From Streptomyces cellostaticus (lineage in GTDB: Bacteria; Actinomycetota; Actinomycetes; Streptomycetales; Streptomycetaceae), in the NCBI RefSeq assembly GCF_001513965.1, contig NZ_KQ948032.1, positions 114,206 through 178,205 of the forward strand: a stretch of 64,000 bases of DNA, read 5' to 3'. Below the pieces are notes generated by a model, which searched no databases, was not told the origin of the DNA, and worked only from the letters and a program-made list of their open reading frames with translations. Every line of letters begins with the position of its first letter. Positions within the stretch are counted from its first letter, which is position 1. Made by a program: the position numbers and the translations under genes. Positions 42,817-51,846 of the stretch are shown here, in pieces.

Positions 42817-44613
42817 GTGGTGGAGGGCTTGAGGTCCGGCGGAGACCACGAGAGACGGCTGTCGGCGGCGGAGCCGGATCTGTGGCGGCAGGTCGTCGAG
42901 CAGCTGGGCACGGCCGTTGCCGTGCTCGACCCGGCCGGGCGGATCGTCGCGGTCAACCCGGCGGCCGAGCGGCTGCTGGGTCGCGCGGCAGCGGTGGTGC
43001 ACGGGCAGGACCTGCATGACCTGTGCCATCGGGACCCGGGAGGCGCCCTCATCCCACGAGAGCGCTGCCCGCTGCTGCGGGCGCTGGCCGAGGGGCGTCC
43101 TGCACGCGGGGACGACGACCGGTGCCTGCGGGGTGACGGACGGCTGGTCCCGATCTCCTGGTCGGCCACGCCCCTGACGGACGACGACGTCTCCGGCGTC
43201 TCCCTGGGCATGGCCGTGCTGATCGTCGAGACCGCGGCGGACCGCCGTGCTCAAAGGGAAGGTGCGGAACGTGCGGAGCAGTCAGAGCGGGCGGAACGGG
43301 CGGAACGAGCCGCTCATACGAGCGCTCTGGAGAGTCTCGCCGAGCGGTTGACACTCGTCGCGGAGATCACCGACGTGCTCGGTCAGACCCTGGAGGTGGA
43401 CGAGGCCCTCGCCCGGTTGGGCCGGCTCCTGGTTCCCCGCCTCGCCGACTGGGCCGCCGTGGACCTGCGGGTCGGCTCCCGCCAGGTGCACCGAGTGGCG
43501 GTGACCGGCCCCGAGGGCCGTGACGCCGGGCAGGAGGACTGGCGCGGTCACCTGCCCCCGGCCGGGGAGGCGGCCCACTCGCCCCTGGTCCAGGTGCTCA
43601 GCGGAGGCGGTCCCGTGCTGCAGGACCGGCCGGACCTGGACGCAACGCCCGACTCCCCCCTCGCCACCGTCCACAGCGCCTTCCTCGGAGCAACCGGCGC
43701 GGCATCCGTCATCACGGTGCCGCTGGGCAGCAGAGGGCGGGTCACCGGTGCGCTGACACTGGTGCGCACCGAGGCGGCACGGCCCTTCGACACCGGCGAT
43801 CTGGACGTGGTGAGCGACATCGGCCGCCGGGTCGGCCTGGTCATCGACAACGCCCGCCGGTTCGGCCGGCAGCGCGCGGTCGCCGAGGCCATGCAGCGCA
43901 ACCTCCTCCCCCCGCTGCCCGAGCACGGCCGGTTCCAGCTGGCCGCCCGGTACCAGCCCGCTCCGGCCGGCTCCCAGGTCGGTGGGGACTGGTACGACGC
44001 GTTCCCGCTGAGGGACGGCACGCTCGCCCTGGTCATCGGCGACGTCGTGGGCCACGATCTGACCGCCGCTGCCGGGATGGCGCAGCTGCACGGCATCCTG
44101 CGCTCCCTCGCCTGGGACCACCCCGGGCCGACCGGTGCCGTCGTGGACCGCCTCGACGACGCCATGCACGCCATCACCACCGTGCAGATGGCCACTCTCG
44201 TCCTCGCCCGGGTGGAAGGTCCGGACACCGGCCCCTGGACGTTGCACTGGACCAGTGCCGGGCACCCGCCGCCCCTGCTGCTGACCCTCGACGGGAACGC
44301 GCAGTACCTCGAATCCGGGCAGGGACTCATCCTCGGAACCCACCTGGGCGCCGGCGGTCATCGGCCGAGCGCGACCCACGCCCTGCCGCCGGGGTCCACG
44401 CTCCTGCTCTACACCGACGGCCTGATCGAAGTTCGCGGCAGCGACCTGGACAGCGGGCTCGCCCGGCTGCGCCGTCATGCCCTCGCCCTCGCCCGCGATC
44501 CACTGGACACCCTGTGCGACCGGCTGTCCGCCCGGATGGCCCCCGGCAGCACCGACGACATCGCCCTTCTCGCCCTGCGCCTGCCCGTGCCCCTGACCGG
44601 GGCCGAGGCGTAA
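42817..44613 (+). CDS. PAS-GAF-SpoIIE (PP2C) phosphatase
   Basis: A 598-residue regulator of the RsbU/SpoIIE type that dephosphorylates anti-sigma antagonists. A PAS domain spans about 22-130 (QLGTAVAVLDPAGRIVAVNP) with a following coiled-coil (QREGAERAEQSERAERAERA). A GAF domain spans about 170-330. The PP2C/SpoIIE domain covers 350-595 with metal-binding VGGDWYDAF, GDVVGHDLTAA and GSTDDIALL. The GTG at 42817 follows GGAAGG. The STAS-domain protein at 47024 is a candidate substrate in this neighbourhood, though any STAS antagonist is possible. Confidence 0.92.
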   Translation: MVEGLRSGGDHERRLSAAEPDLWRQVVEQLGTAVAVLDPAGRIVAVNPAAERLLGRAAAVVHGQDLHDLCHRDPGGALIPRERCPLLRALAEGRPARGDDDRCLRGDGRLVPISWSATPLTDDDVSGVSLGMAVLIVETAADRRAQREGAERAEQSERAERAERAAHTSALESLAERLTLVAEITDVLGQTLEVDEALARLGRLLVPRLADWAAVDLRVGSRQVHRVAVTGPEGRDAGQEDWRGHLPPAGEAAHSPLVQVLSGGGPVLQDRPDLDATPDSPLATVHSAFLGATGAASVITVPLGSRGRVTGALTLVRTEAARPFDTGDLDVVSDIGRRVGLVIDNARRFGRQRAVAEAMQRNLLPPLPEHGRFQLAARYQPAPAGSQVGGDWYDAFPLRDGTLALVIGDVVGHDLTAAAGMAQLHGILRSLAWDHPGPTGAVVDRLDDAMHAITTVQMATLVLARVEGPDTGPWTLHWTSAGHPPPLLLTLDGNAQYLESGQGLILGTHLGAGGHRPSATHALPPGSTLLLYTDGLIEVRGSDLDSGLARLRRHALALARDPLDTLCDRLSARMAPGSTDDIALLALRLPVPLTGAEA

Positions 44614-44632
44614 TCCATGACAGGGTGGCCGC

Positions 44633-45313
44633 TCACGACTCCGGAGCCAGCACCAGAACGCGGAACGGACCGGACGGCACGGCCTGGAGGGTGTCGTCTC
44701 CGGCGTAACGCCAGCCCCAGGACCGCATTGTCTCCACGGTCCTGTCGTCCCGGACATCCACCAGCGCGACGCCGAGCGCAGCACCGTGGTCGGCGAGCAA
44801 TCGCCGCTGCAGGCGCCGGGCGAGGTTCCAGACGTGGTCCCGGTACTCCCGGCGCACGCGAGGCGGGACGACGATCCCGGAGACGACGAAGAGCCGGCCG
44901 GAGGCGGCACGGCGGAGCAGACTTCCCCGAACGTGTCCGTCGAAGCCCGCCCACCATGGACCCGCGCCGCCCGTGGGGAAGCCGTAGGCGTATCCGGTCA
45001 GGGCGGTGGTCTCCGCGATCAGCAGTGAGAACCCCGGTCGTCGTGCGTCGGCCGCAAGATGGTGCAGGAAGGCGACACGCGCCTCGTTCCACGCCCATGG
45101 GTCGCCACCGGAGGTCTCCGCGTACAGGTCGCCCAGCTCCTGCAGACGGTCCGCGACCTGACCACGCGTCAGCGGGCGGACGCGTTCTGCGACCTGGGGC
45201 GAGGACTTGCGCTCCCTCGTCGGCGTGCCTGGCACGCGGGTACGCGGCCTGCCCCGTGCGGGCCGGAGCGCGGGGAGGGTCAAGGTCGTCGGGAGGAACA
45301 CCTGCGCGGTCAT
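44633..45313 (-). CDS. GNAT-like acetyltransferase
   Basis: A 226-residue protein with SLLIAETTALTGYAYGFPTG, RLFVVSGIVVPPRVRREYRD (acetyl-CoA side) and AALGVALVDVRDDRTVETMR. This strand-helix pattern matches GNAT N-acetyltransferases. The first 50 residues are basic and low complexity. Convergent with the SpoIIE gene (19-bp gap). Substrate unknown. An in-frame TTG lies 6 bp upstream of ATG 45313. Confidence 0.65.
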   Translation of the reverse strand: MTAQVFLPTTLTLPALRPARGRPRTRVPGTPTRERKSSPQVAERVRPLTRGQVADRLQELGDLYAETSGGDPWAWNEARVAFLHHLAADARRPGFSLLIAETTALTGYAYGFPTGGAGPWWAGFDGHVRGSLLRRAASGRLFVVSGIVVPPRVRREYRDHVWNLARRLQRRLLADHGAALGVALVDVRDDRTVETMRSWGWRYAGDDTLQAVPSGPFRVLVLAPES

Positions 45314-45691
45314 GACCAACCCTGCCCCGGGCGCGGACGAAAGCCGCCCCGGCGTCGTCGATCCCCGGGAACGGCACCGGTGCCTGAGGCGGTGCGCGGC
45401 GTGCCCTCGGTACCTCCACCGTACTCCCGGCCGGGCCCGCCTCGACGACTGCGACCCGGCGGTCGCTGTTCTGCCGGCCCAGGCCGGCTCGCGTCGCCAC
45501 CGGGCTCGGCCTGGCGACCGGCAGGTGGCCGGTCGATCGGTCGATCATGGGACGCATGGCCGCCCTTACCCGGCATATCCTTCAGAAAGGGGGCGGCCGT
45601 GGAAACGCGACGTAGCCCCCGCACCGTCGCCCGGCGTTTCGGGCAGCGACCGGAATCATGGTTCGTACCCGTCGCCTGCCAGGAGGTCCGT

Positions 45692-45952
45692 ATGGAGCAC
45701 GAGCCCTTGCCCTCCGAGGGCCACGCCGAGGTCCGCATCGTCGCCGCGACGCCGGAGATCGCCCGTCGCGTCGCCGAAGTACTCCGGCGCTGCTTCGCCT
45801 CGACCGAGCAGCGCAGCTACCCCGCCGGCCGTGAAGGAGGGACCCGGCTCCATCTCACCCTCGACACCGCGCGCACCTCGGAACCCGCACGGTCCTGGCT
45901 CGCGACCAGTAAATCGACAGAGCAGGCGCACGCTCACACCGACGAGGTATGA
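45692..45952 (+). CDS. small hypothetical protein
   Basis: An 86-residue protein with a strong ribosome site (AGGAGG, 7 bp before ATG). It starts MEHEPLPSEGHAEVRIVAAT and contains RRVAEVLRRCFASTEQRSYP and TRLHLTLDTA. A short alpha/beta protein. Similar proteins occur in Streptomyces near SpoIIE and STAS genes, but the function is not known to me. Confidence 0.65.
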   Translation: MEHEPLPSEGHAEVRIVAATPEIARRVAEVLRRCFASTEQRSYPAGREGGTRLHLTLDTARTSEPARSWLATSKSTEQAHAHTDEV

Positions 45953-46027
45953 ACCGCGGCTGTGAGGCCGCGAGGATCCAACGTCGCGTCCGTCCCCGCG
46001 CGGCCGTCATCCCGGAGAGCGACAGCC

Positions 46028-46372
46028 ATGACGAAACTCAGCGAACGCAAGAACAACCGTGAGGCGGTCCTGCGGTCCCTGTACCGGGCCGTCGGACTCA
46101 ATCGCCCCGAGGTCAGCGGATCGGTGCTCCGCGCCGAGCTGGGCCTGCCCGACGAGGACCTCTCCGCCGCCTGCGCCTATCTGGCTGACGAGGGCCTGAT
46201 CAGCGTGGACTGGACGTCGCACCGGACCCCTGCGGCCGTCTCGCTGACACATGAGGGCATCTGCCTGATGGAGGAGCTGGAGGAAGAACAGGGGGAGGAA
46301 CAGGAGGAACAGGAGAGGGCGGAGAAGGCGGAGAAGGCGGAGAAGGCGGAGAAGGCGGAGGCGGACGGCTGA
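46028..46372 (+). CDS. winged-helix-like small protein with acidic repeat tail
   Basis: A 114-residue protein. Residues 1-75 look like a winged-helix or replication-terminator-type fold (REAVLRSLYRAVGLNRPEVS, SAACAYLADEGLISVDWTS, then VSLTHEGICLMEELE). The tail is almost only Glu, Lys, Ala and Gln, with four EKA repeats encoded by 9-bp DNA repeats. The ATG at 46028 is 74 bp after the previous stop. DNA binding by the head is likely but unproven. Confidence 0.65.
   Translation: MTKLSERKNNREAVLRSLYRAVGLNRPEVSGSVLRAELGLPDEDLSAACAYLADEGLISVDWTSHRTPAAVSLTHEGICLMEELEEEQGEEQEEQERAEKAEKAEKAEKAEADG
46317..46363 (+). repeat. 9-bp coding microsatellite
   Basis: About five tandem copies of GCGGAGAAG encode the AEK repeat at the end of the winged-helix-like protein. 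Slippage here would change the tail in units of three residues without shifting the frame. Confidence 0.8.
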
Positions 46373-46505
46373 GCCGTCCGCTTCGCCTCGGCCAGGAGTA
46401 GCCTGACGGCACCGAGAGCTTTTCGCGCAGCGCTTCCGGCGGTGCCGTTCCCGGCGAGGGACGAAACGGGTAGTCGTCCCACGGCTCCCGGGACGGGACC
46501 GCACG

Positions 46506-47027
46506 ATGGATCCCACCAGAACACCGGCCGAAGGCGCATCCGGTGCCGACGCGCACACGTACCGCATGCCCCTCCCCCGTCTGACCCTCACCCCGGACGT
46601 CAGCCACGGCCCGCTGGACGGGGCCCGGTGGCCGCGCTGTGACACACTGGAACTCGAACTTCCCTCGCTCGTCGGCTCGTTGGAGCCGGAGCCGGGGGTC
46701 GCGTTACGGGTCTCCGTGGACCCCGCCGGGTGGCCCGACGCCCCGCACACGGTCATGGCGCCCGGCCGGGTGATCGCCGTGGAGCCGGCCGGACCCGGAA
46801 GCGACGCGCGCGTCATCACCCTGGACTGCGGCACCGTGGGCCGCTGGGTGCTCCTGGTCGTCCCGCCCGAGGAGCCCGCCGGAACAGCCGCCCGGCTGCT
46901 GGCCGCCGCCGACCCCGAGAACCCGCTGACCGCCGCGCGCATGCTGACGCTCGCCTGGGGGTGCCCCCAGGCCGTTCAGGCACTGGGGGAGGGTCGCCCG
47001 GTGGGCGCGACCGGGGAGACGGAATGA
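46506..47027 (+). CDS. DUF5994-family protein (first copy)
   Basis: A 173-residue protein with LPRLTLTPDVSHGPLDGARW, LELELPSLVGSLEPEPG and WVLLVVPPEEPAGTAARLLA, the DUF5994 pattern. Its stop overlaps the STAS gene start (ATGA), so the two are translationally coupled. Function unknown; the pairing with a STAS protein suggests a place in sigma-factor partner switching. Confidence 0.85.
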   Translation: MDPTRTPAEGASGADAHTYRMPLPRLTLTPDVSHGPLDGARWPRCDTLELELPSLVGSLEPEPGVALRVSVDPAGWPDAPHTVMAPGRVIAVEPAGPGSDARVITLDCGTVGRWVLLVVPPEEPAGTAARLLAAADPENPLTAARMLTLAWGCPQAVQALGEGRPVGATGETE

Positions 47028-47554
47028 GGCACGGGGCCCCTCGGGAGCCCACGGCAGGGACGACCGACCTGTCTCAACCACCATCCTCGCGCGAGCCGTT
47101 GCCCACTCAGGACGAAGCGCCTGCGCTCTTCGAGGAGTGCCGCATCGTCCGCGCACGCGGCGAACTGGACACGCGGACCGTGGCCCCACTGGTCCGCGCC
47201 CTGGCCGATGCCCGCGCGGCCCGGCCCGGACGGCTCCTCCTGATCGTGGACCTGAGTGAGGTGACCTTCACCGACTGCAGCATCCTGACGCCACTGTGCG
47301 AGGCGTGGGCCGACTGCCGCGCCCGGCGCGGCTGGATACGCATCGTGTACGACAACCACACGACCGACCTGATCTTCCGCCACTCCGGCCTGCTCGACCG
47401 CTTCCCCGCCTACGCGAACGCACAGGACGCCTGGGAGGGGCGAACGGCCGACGCCGCACTCCGCCTCCCCGCGAGCGCACTCCTGGCCGCCGAGGCGCAC
47501 CGTCCGGCCGAGGACGTCGTACCGCGCCGAACCACTCGACAGGACACCTCATGA
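47024..47554 (+). CDS. STAS-domain anti-sigma-factor antagonist-like protein
   Basis: A 176-residue protein with a STAS core (about residues 38-130): RIVRARGELDTRTVAPLVRA, RLLLIVDLSEVTFTDCSILT and IRIVYDNHTTDLIFRHSGLL. The phosphorylatable Ser of RsbV-type proteins would be in VTFTDCSILT, where Ser follows Cys. It is coupled to DUF5994 genes on both sides by ATGA overlaps, and could be a substrate of the SpoIIE phosphatase at 42.8 kb. Confidence 0.85.
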   Translation: MRHGAPREPTAGTTDLSQPPSSREPLPTQDEAPALFEECRIVRARGELDTRTVAPLVRALADARAARPGRLLLIVDLSEVTFTDCSILTPLCEAWADCRARRGWIRIVYDNHTTDLIFRHSGLLDRFPAYANAQDAWEGRTADAALRLPASALLAAEAHRPAEDVVPRRTTRQDTS

Positions 47555-47967
47555 GCGACCGACTACGACGCCCGCCACCGGCCCCGCCCCTCCTCCGCCT
47601 GTACCTCGCGCCCGAGAGCACCGTGCCACGCCGTATCGACGGGGCCTGGTGGCCGCGCACCTTCGATCTCCTGACGGAACTCCCGCCGCTGCTCTCCGGT
47701 CTGCCCCGCGCCTGGGGTCAGATCGTCAGTGTCCTGGTGAACGGCACGGGGTGGGCCGGGGTACCGGGCCGCATGCTCGTCTGCAACCAGGTCGTCCGGC
47801 TGCGCAGGACCACCACGGAGCGCACGCCGAGCACCATCGTTCTGATGGCCCCCGCCCATGGGCGCCGGGATCTGCTGGTCGTGCCGCCGGCGGCCACCGA
47901 GCCGGCCGCCGAATCGCTCATGTCCGCCGTGGGACTGACACCGGAGCAGGGACACTTCGCGAGCTGA
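47551..47967 (+). CDS. DUF5994-family protein (second copy)
   Basis: A 138-residue protein with PLLRLYLAPESTVPRRIDGA, WWPRTFDLLTELPPLLSGLP and RRDLLVVPPAATEPAAESLM. It is a second DUF5994 member, clearly divergent from the first. Its start overlaps the STAS stop (ATGA). Two paralogues flanking one STAS gene in a coupled operon suggest a heteromeric complex. Confidence 0.85.
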   Translation: MSDRLRRPPPAPPLLRLYLAPESTVPRRIDGAWWPRTFDLLTELPPLLSGLPRAWGQIVSVLVNGTGWAGVPGRMLVCNQVVRLRRTTTERTPSTIVLMAPAHGRRDLLVVPPAATEPAAESLMSAVGLTPEQGHFAS

Positions 47968-48224
47968 GTGCGCGGGTTCGGCTCGTCCGACGGCACGGGT
48001 AGGGGAAACTGCGGCGGCTCGTCGGACTGCGCGTGGAAGGAGAAACCGTCGACGCCGCCAAGTTCTGACGTCGAACCCGTCGCCCGGAGGCGGGTCGGGA
48101 GGCAGCCCCTGCAACTGCGCTACGGCGCCCGGAGGTTGGCCGGTGACGGTGAGGCGACCAGAGCGCCCTTGGGCTGTCGCTGTGAAATACAGCGACAGTT
48201 CACCTTCTCAACATTGACAGGGGC
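47968..48224. promoter_or_regulatory. non-coding, probable RNase gene promoter region
   Basis: No supported gene. The last 60 bp are less GC-rich (TGTGAAATACAGCGACAG and CTCAACATTGACAGG) and probably contain the promoter and operator of the secreted RNase gene. Confidence 0.4.
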
Positions 48225-48692
48225 ATGTCTACGCGCGTCATGCTGGGCGGCATGAACTTCCCCCCACAGATCACCAGGATCGGCGCCGCGGGCGCCCTCG
48301 CCGCGGCCCTGCTCTTCGGCGGGACCGCGGTGGCCGCAGCACCCGCCGTCGCTGCCACCGCTCACGTCACGACGACGCACGCCATAGCCGTCGACGCCAG
48401 CGACATCGGGAACATCTGCTACTCCCGGCTCCCCTCCGAGGCGCACGACACCCTCAGCCTGATCGACCAGGGCGGCCCCTTCCCCTTCCCCAAGGACGGG
48501 ACCGTCTTCACCAACGTCGAAGGCGTGCTCCCGCCCCAGAGCGCCGCCGACTACTACCACGAGTACACCGTCATCACGCCCGGTGCGCCGACCCGTGGCG
48601 CACGGCGCATCGTGACCGGCGAGCAGTCCCAGGAGGACTACTACACCGCCGACCACTACAGGACCTTCAACCTCATCGACCGCACCTGCTGA
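48225..48692 (+). CDS. secreted guanyl-specific ribonuclease (RNase Sa type)
   Basis: A 155-residue precursor: a signal peptide (hydrophobic AAGALAAALLFGG, cleavage near AVAATA), then a barnase/RNase Sa-type domain of about 95 residues. RNase Sa landmarks are present: CYSRLPSEAHDTLSLI, the catalytic Glu in TNVEGVLPPQS, the Arg in TRGARRIVTGE, and the His in TADHYRTFNLI, with Cys near both ends for the disulfide. It cleaves RNA after guanosine. In-frame ATGs at 48225, 48240 and 48252 are possible starts. No barstar-like inhibitor gene is adjacent. Confidence 0.93.
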   Translation: MSTRVMLGGMNFPPQITRIGAAGALAAALLFGGTAVAAAPAVAATAHVTTTHAIAVDASDIGNICYSRLPSEAHDTLSLIDQGGPFPFPKDGTVFTNVEGVLPPQSAADYYHEYTVITPGAPTRGARRIVTGEQSQEDYYTADHYRTFNLIDRTC

Positions 48693-49033
48693 TCCCCACC
48701 GGCGCCAGCTGACGAACCGTCCGCACGGCGGCCGGGCTGCACCCGCACCCCGGCCGCCGCCGCGCACCCGGCCTGCCCCTGGCGGCCTTCCCCGCACGTA
48801 CCGGCCGAGCTGCGGATGGCCTGGTGGCCGCGCTGCCCCAGCCTGTGTCCACGTCGTGAAGGACGGCACCGTCCAATCCGCGCGAGCCCTTGCCCCCACC
48901 GGCGCCGAAGCCGCGCAGCGGACCGCCGACGTGTCCTGACCGGCTACCCCACGGGCCCCGGGAGATACGGCGTCCCCGGGGTCCGGTACGGGGGCGTGCT
49001 GTCCAACGACGCCGGTTCCCCGTGCGTCACCCG
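48693..49033. other. no supported gene
   Basis: A 340-bp gap, very GC-rich, with no domain-bearing frame. It separates the RNase gene from a decayed minus-strand gene. Confidence 0.5.
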
Positions 49034-49635
49034 TCAGGCCGGCTCGCGGATCACTGGGGTAAGCCATCGGCGGTACGCCGCCGCGTCCTCCCGCAGAGCC
49101 CGGCTCACCGCCACATGCTTCTCCGAGACACGCCAGCCGACCGCGCCGGCGACTGGCAACTCCCACACGTGCAGCTCAAACGGACGGGCCTTGCGCCCCA
49201 ACTCCGTCTCCACCGCACGGACGAGGCCCTTCATGGCCACGGCGATGGCCGCGCATCATGGCGCCCCGGACGCCCGGCCTCCGCGTACTCGCGGCCCCGG
49301 GCAGAACTCCACCGCACGGCGTCATCGAAGCACTCGCGCACCAGCACCCCGAGTTCCTCGCCGCCCTCGAAACCGGACTCCGGCGCAAGGAACCCACGAT
49401 CGGGCTCCTCGTGCCGCGTCAGTTCGCGATCCCACCGTCGAGCCCACTGCACCGACGCCTCTGGGACCGCACGAGGCGCGAGGCTCGCCCGCGTCCCGAC
49501 CGCCGGCACCAGCGGCGGCACATCGATGCCGGCGCGCGGACGCAGACCAGCCGCATCCCGCACGAACAACCCGATCTCGAGCTCCTGCGAGGTCCCGCTT
49601 CGGACCTGCCGGCTGGGCGACCCTGCATATCGCAT
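49034..49635 (-). pseudogene. hypothetical gene with frameshift
   Basis: It starts at ATG 49635 after a good GGAGGG ribosome site: MRYAGSPSRQVRSGTSQELE, LFVRDAAGLRPRAGIDVPPL, then RECFDDAVRWSSARGREYAE and GRPGRHDAR. Near 49235-49250 the frame breaks. The natural continuation (MKGLVRAVETELGRKARPFE, WELPVAGAVGWRVSEKHVAV, ending WLTPVIREPA) is in another frame. The joined product would be about 200 residues. No family recognised. One base change would restore it, so a sequencing error is possible. Confidence 0.6.
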
Positions 49636-49662
49636 GACGGACACCCTCCGCCGCTGACGCCG

Positions 49663-50451
49663 CCCGGACCATTCGAGCACGGCGCCGTCAACGTCGACTG
49701 GTGGGACCTGCACAACGGCATGGGCACAGCACCCACCTCCGTCAACGGTGAGACCGACTACCAGGACGAGGGCGTGCTCTCCAGCGGAAGCTGCCACGGC
49801 GGGAGTTGTGAACCCTCTCGCGAGACACCCTTCCCCACCTACTGGGGTATCCGCTCGCTGACCGCACTGGCCCGGCCCGGCGACACCATGGTCAAGGCGT
49901 CCTCGGGCAACCCGTCGGTCGCCGTGCACGCCGTGCGGAGCAGCAACGGCGCCCTGAACGTCATACTGATCAACAAGAACCCGCAGAACACGGCGCAGGT
50001 GTCGCTCTCCTACGCCGGATACACCCCGGCCCCCGGAACGGTCACAACCGTTTCGTACGCCAAGGGCGACACCGCCCTGACCACGGCGACGCGCGGAACG
50101 GCGACCGCACAGACGCTGCCCCCGTACTCGATCACCACTCTCCAGCTCAAGCCCTCGTCCGCCACCACCGGCAAGGGCATCCCCTCTCCCGCCCCCACGC
50201 CGACCGCCGCCACGCCGACCCCCGCTGCACCGGTTGCCTCCGCCGCAGGCACGATCGGCACCCGTGCGCAGGCGAAGGCGGCCGGCGCACCCCTCGGCCG
50301 GCCGGCCCAGAACAGCACGGCCGGCGACCTGGCCTCCACCGGGATGAGCAACGCTGTCACCTACAGCGCCGCCGGCGCCCTGCTGGCCATCGCCGCCGGC
50401 TCCGTGCTGGTACTTCGCATACGCCACAGCAGGACTTCCCACGGCAGGTGA
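49663..50451 (+). pseudogene. 5'-truncated wall-anchored glycosyl hydrolase
   Basis: About 260 residues of the C-terminal part of a secreted glycosidase: GAVNVDWWDLHNGMGTAP, TPFPTYWGIRSLTALARPGD, then a beta-sandwich domain (NVILINKNPQNTAQVSLSYA). A Pro/Thr/Ala linker follows and then a sortase signal LASTG + hydrophobic helix + RIRHSR. LAxTG is the class E sortase motif of Streptomyces. No signal peptide or catalytic N-terminal domain precedes it; upstream sequence belongs to the antisense unknown gene's promoter side. A deletion or insertion removed the front. Confidence 0.75.
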
Positions 50452-50680
50452 ACCCGCGCCAACGGCCGACGGCCGGCTGACGACCTTGGGCGCACTTGGG
50501 GGCGGGGCAGGATGGCCTGGGGGTAACGGGACAGGGCGGCACGGTCCAGGGCACGAGTCGCATCTCCCGATCGTGCCGCCCACCACTGACAGTTCCGTCG
50601 GCCCCGTTCAACTTGCTGGGCGACGCTCAGCGGGCGGCCAGCACCAGCGCCAATCCGATCAGCGCGGGAACAGTCATCAC

Positions 50681-50755
50681 GCTCTTGTCGCCGGGCAGGT
50701 GCAGGAACATGACGTAGCGGGTGGCATCCTCGACCAGGGTGCCGATGGCCGATCC
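50681..50755 (-). pseudogene. IS30-type transposase fragment
   Basis: Twenty-five codons read GSAIGTLVEDATRYVMFLHL followed by PGDKS, the conserved DDE-domain segment of IS30 transposases (GTLVERxTRxxxLLHLP). Sequence on both sides is unrelated. A very short relic marking a former insertion. Confidence 0.6.
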
Positions 50756-50784
50756 GGACGGTGGGGTGTGAGGGGAGCCTCCCA

Positions 50785-51699
50785 GTGAAGCACCTCCCGA
50801 ATTCCCGACCCTCGTCGGATAATCATTTTGTGCGCTCGCTAGCCAGGAATTCCGTCCTGCCCCTGACTCTGGTCATCGTCGGGGCAGCTGCAGTGGTGGG
50901 CGACGCCGCGGAGAAAGCCCATACGGCCAGAAGCAGCTGGCGCAGCGGTTTCGGCAAGTCCGGCGAACCGGGCCAGTCCCCGCAGGGCCAGGACCAGGAC
51001 CTCCCCGCGACGGCCCCGGCCAAGGACGGCAACGCGTACACCCCCCGCAGGACCGAGGAGAACGCCCGGATCGGCGCGGTCTTCGAGAAGGACGACCAGG
51101 GCTCCCACTTCTGCACGGCGAGCGTGGTGCGGAGTCCGGGCCGGAACATGCTGGTCACTGCGGCCCACTGCGCCTTCGACGCCGACTCCGGACAGCCGCT
51201 GAACGACCTGGTCTTCGCCCCCGGCTACCGCAACGGCGACGAACCCACCGGCCTGTGGAAGGTCAGCAAGGTGGTCGTCGACGACCGCTGGGCCAAGTCG
51301 CAGGACGAGGACCTCGATGTCGCCTTCCTCGTCCTCGACCAGAAGGACGGCAAGGACATCCAGGACGTCCTGGGCGGCAACACCCTCGGCACAGACCGCG
51401 GCTTCGACAACAAGGTCAAGATCACCGGCTATCCCACCAGCCGTGACACCCCGATCTCGTGCCGGAACCGCACCACGAAGTTCAGCGACACCCAGCTACG
51501 CATCCGGTGCACCGACCTCGAGGACGGGACCAGCGGCAGCCCCTGGCTCGCCGACTACGACCCCAAAAGCCACACCGGCACGGTCATCGGCGTCCTGGGC
51601 GGCCACGAGGGCGGCGGCGACCAGGACGATGTCTCCTACGCCGCGTACTTCGACGACGACATCGCCAAGCTCTACCGGCGCGCCCAGGACGAGGACTGA
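50785..51699 (+). CDS. secreted trypsin-like serine protease
   Basis: A 304-residue S1/V8-type protease. A membrane-spanning signal sequence (SVLPLTLVIVGAAAVVGDAA) is followed by a low-complexity pro-region (about 45-100). The catalytic triad is His in MLVTAAHCAF (about 134), Asp in DLDVAFLVLD (about 182) and Ser in GTSGSPWLAD (about 252). Cys residues near His and Ser suit disulfides. The GTG at 50785 follows GGGGAG. Substrate unknown. Confidence 0.9.
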   Translation: MKHLPNSRPSSDNHFVRSLARNSVLPLTLVIVGAAAVVGDAAEKAHTARSSWRSGFGKSGEPGQSPQGQDQDLPATAPAKDGNAYTPRRTEENARIGAVFEKDDQGSHFCTASVVRSPGRNMLVTAAHCAFDADSGQPLNDLVFAPGYRNGDEPTGLWKVSKVVVDDRWAKSQDEDLDVAFLVLDQKDGKDIQDVLGGNTLGTDRGFDNKVKITGYPTSRDTPISCRNRTTKFSDTQLRIRCTDLEDGTSGSPWLADYDPKSHTGTVIGVLGGHEGGGDQDDVSYAAYFDDDIAKLYRRAQDED

Positions 51700-51846
51700 G
51701 CCCACCTGGTGTCTTTCAACTTCAGAAGCCATGAGGCGATCGACGCCGCGCATCTTGTCAAACATTGAACTGACTTCTAGAGTCCGGCACTGAAGGGAGC
51801 GTGGGACCGCTCCCACGCCTCATGTCATCCGAGCAATGGAGCCGCG

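Noticed and set aside
46317..46363. Tandem 9-bp repeats considered as a CRISPR or iteron array
   Set aside because: Perfect in-frame AEK codons without spacers, inside a gene; no CRISPR array is present anywhere in the window.
49231..50586. Minus-strand 451-codon frame opposite the glycosidase remnant
   Set aside because: Only its last 130 codons (after 49635) look like protein and belong to the frameshifted unknown gene; the rest is shadow.
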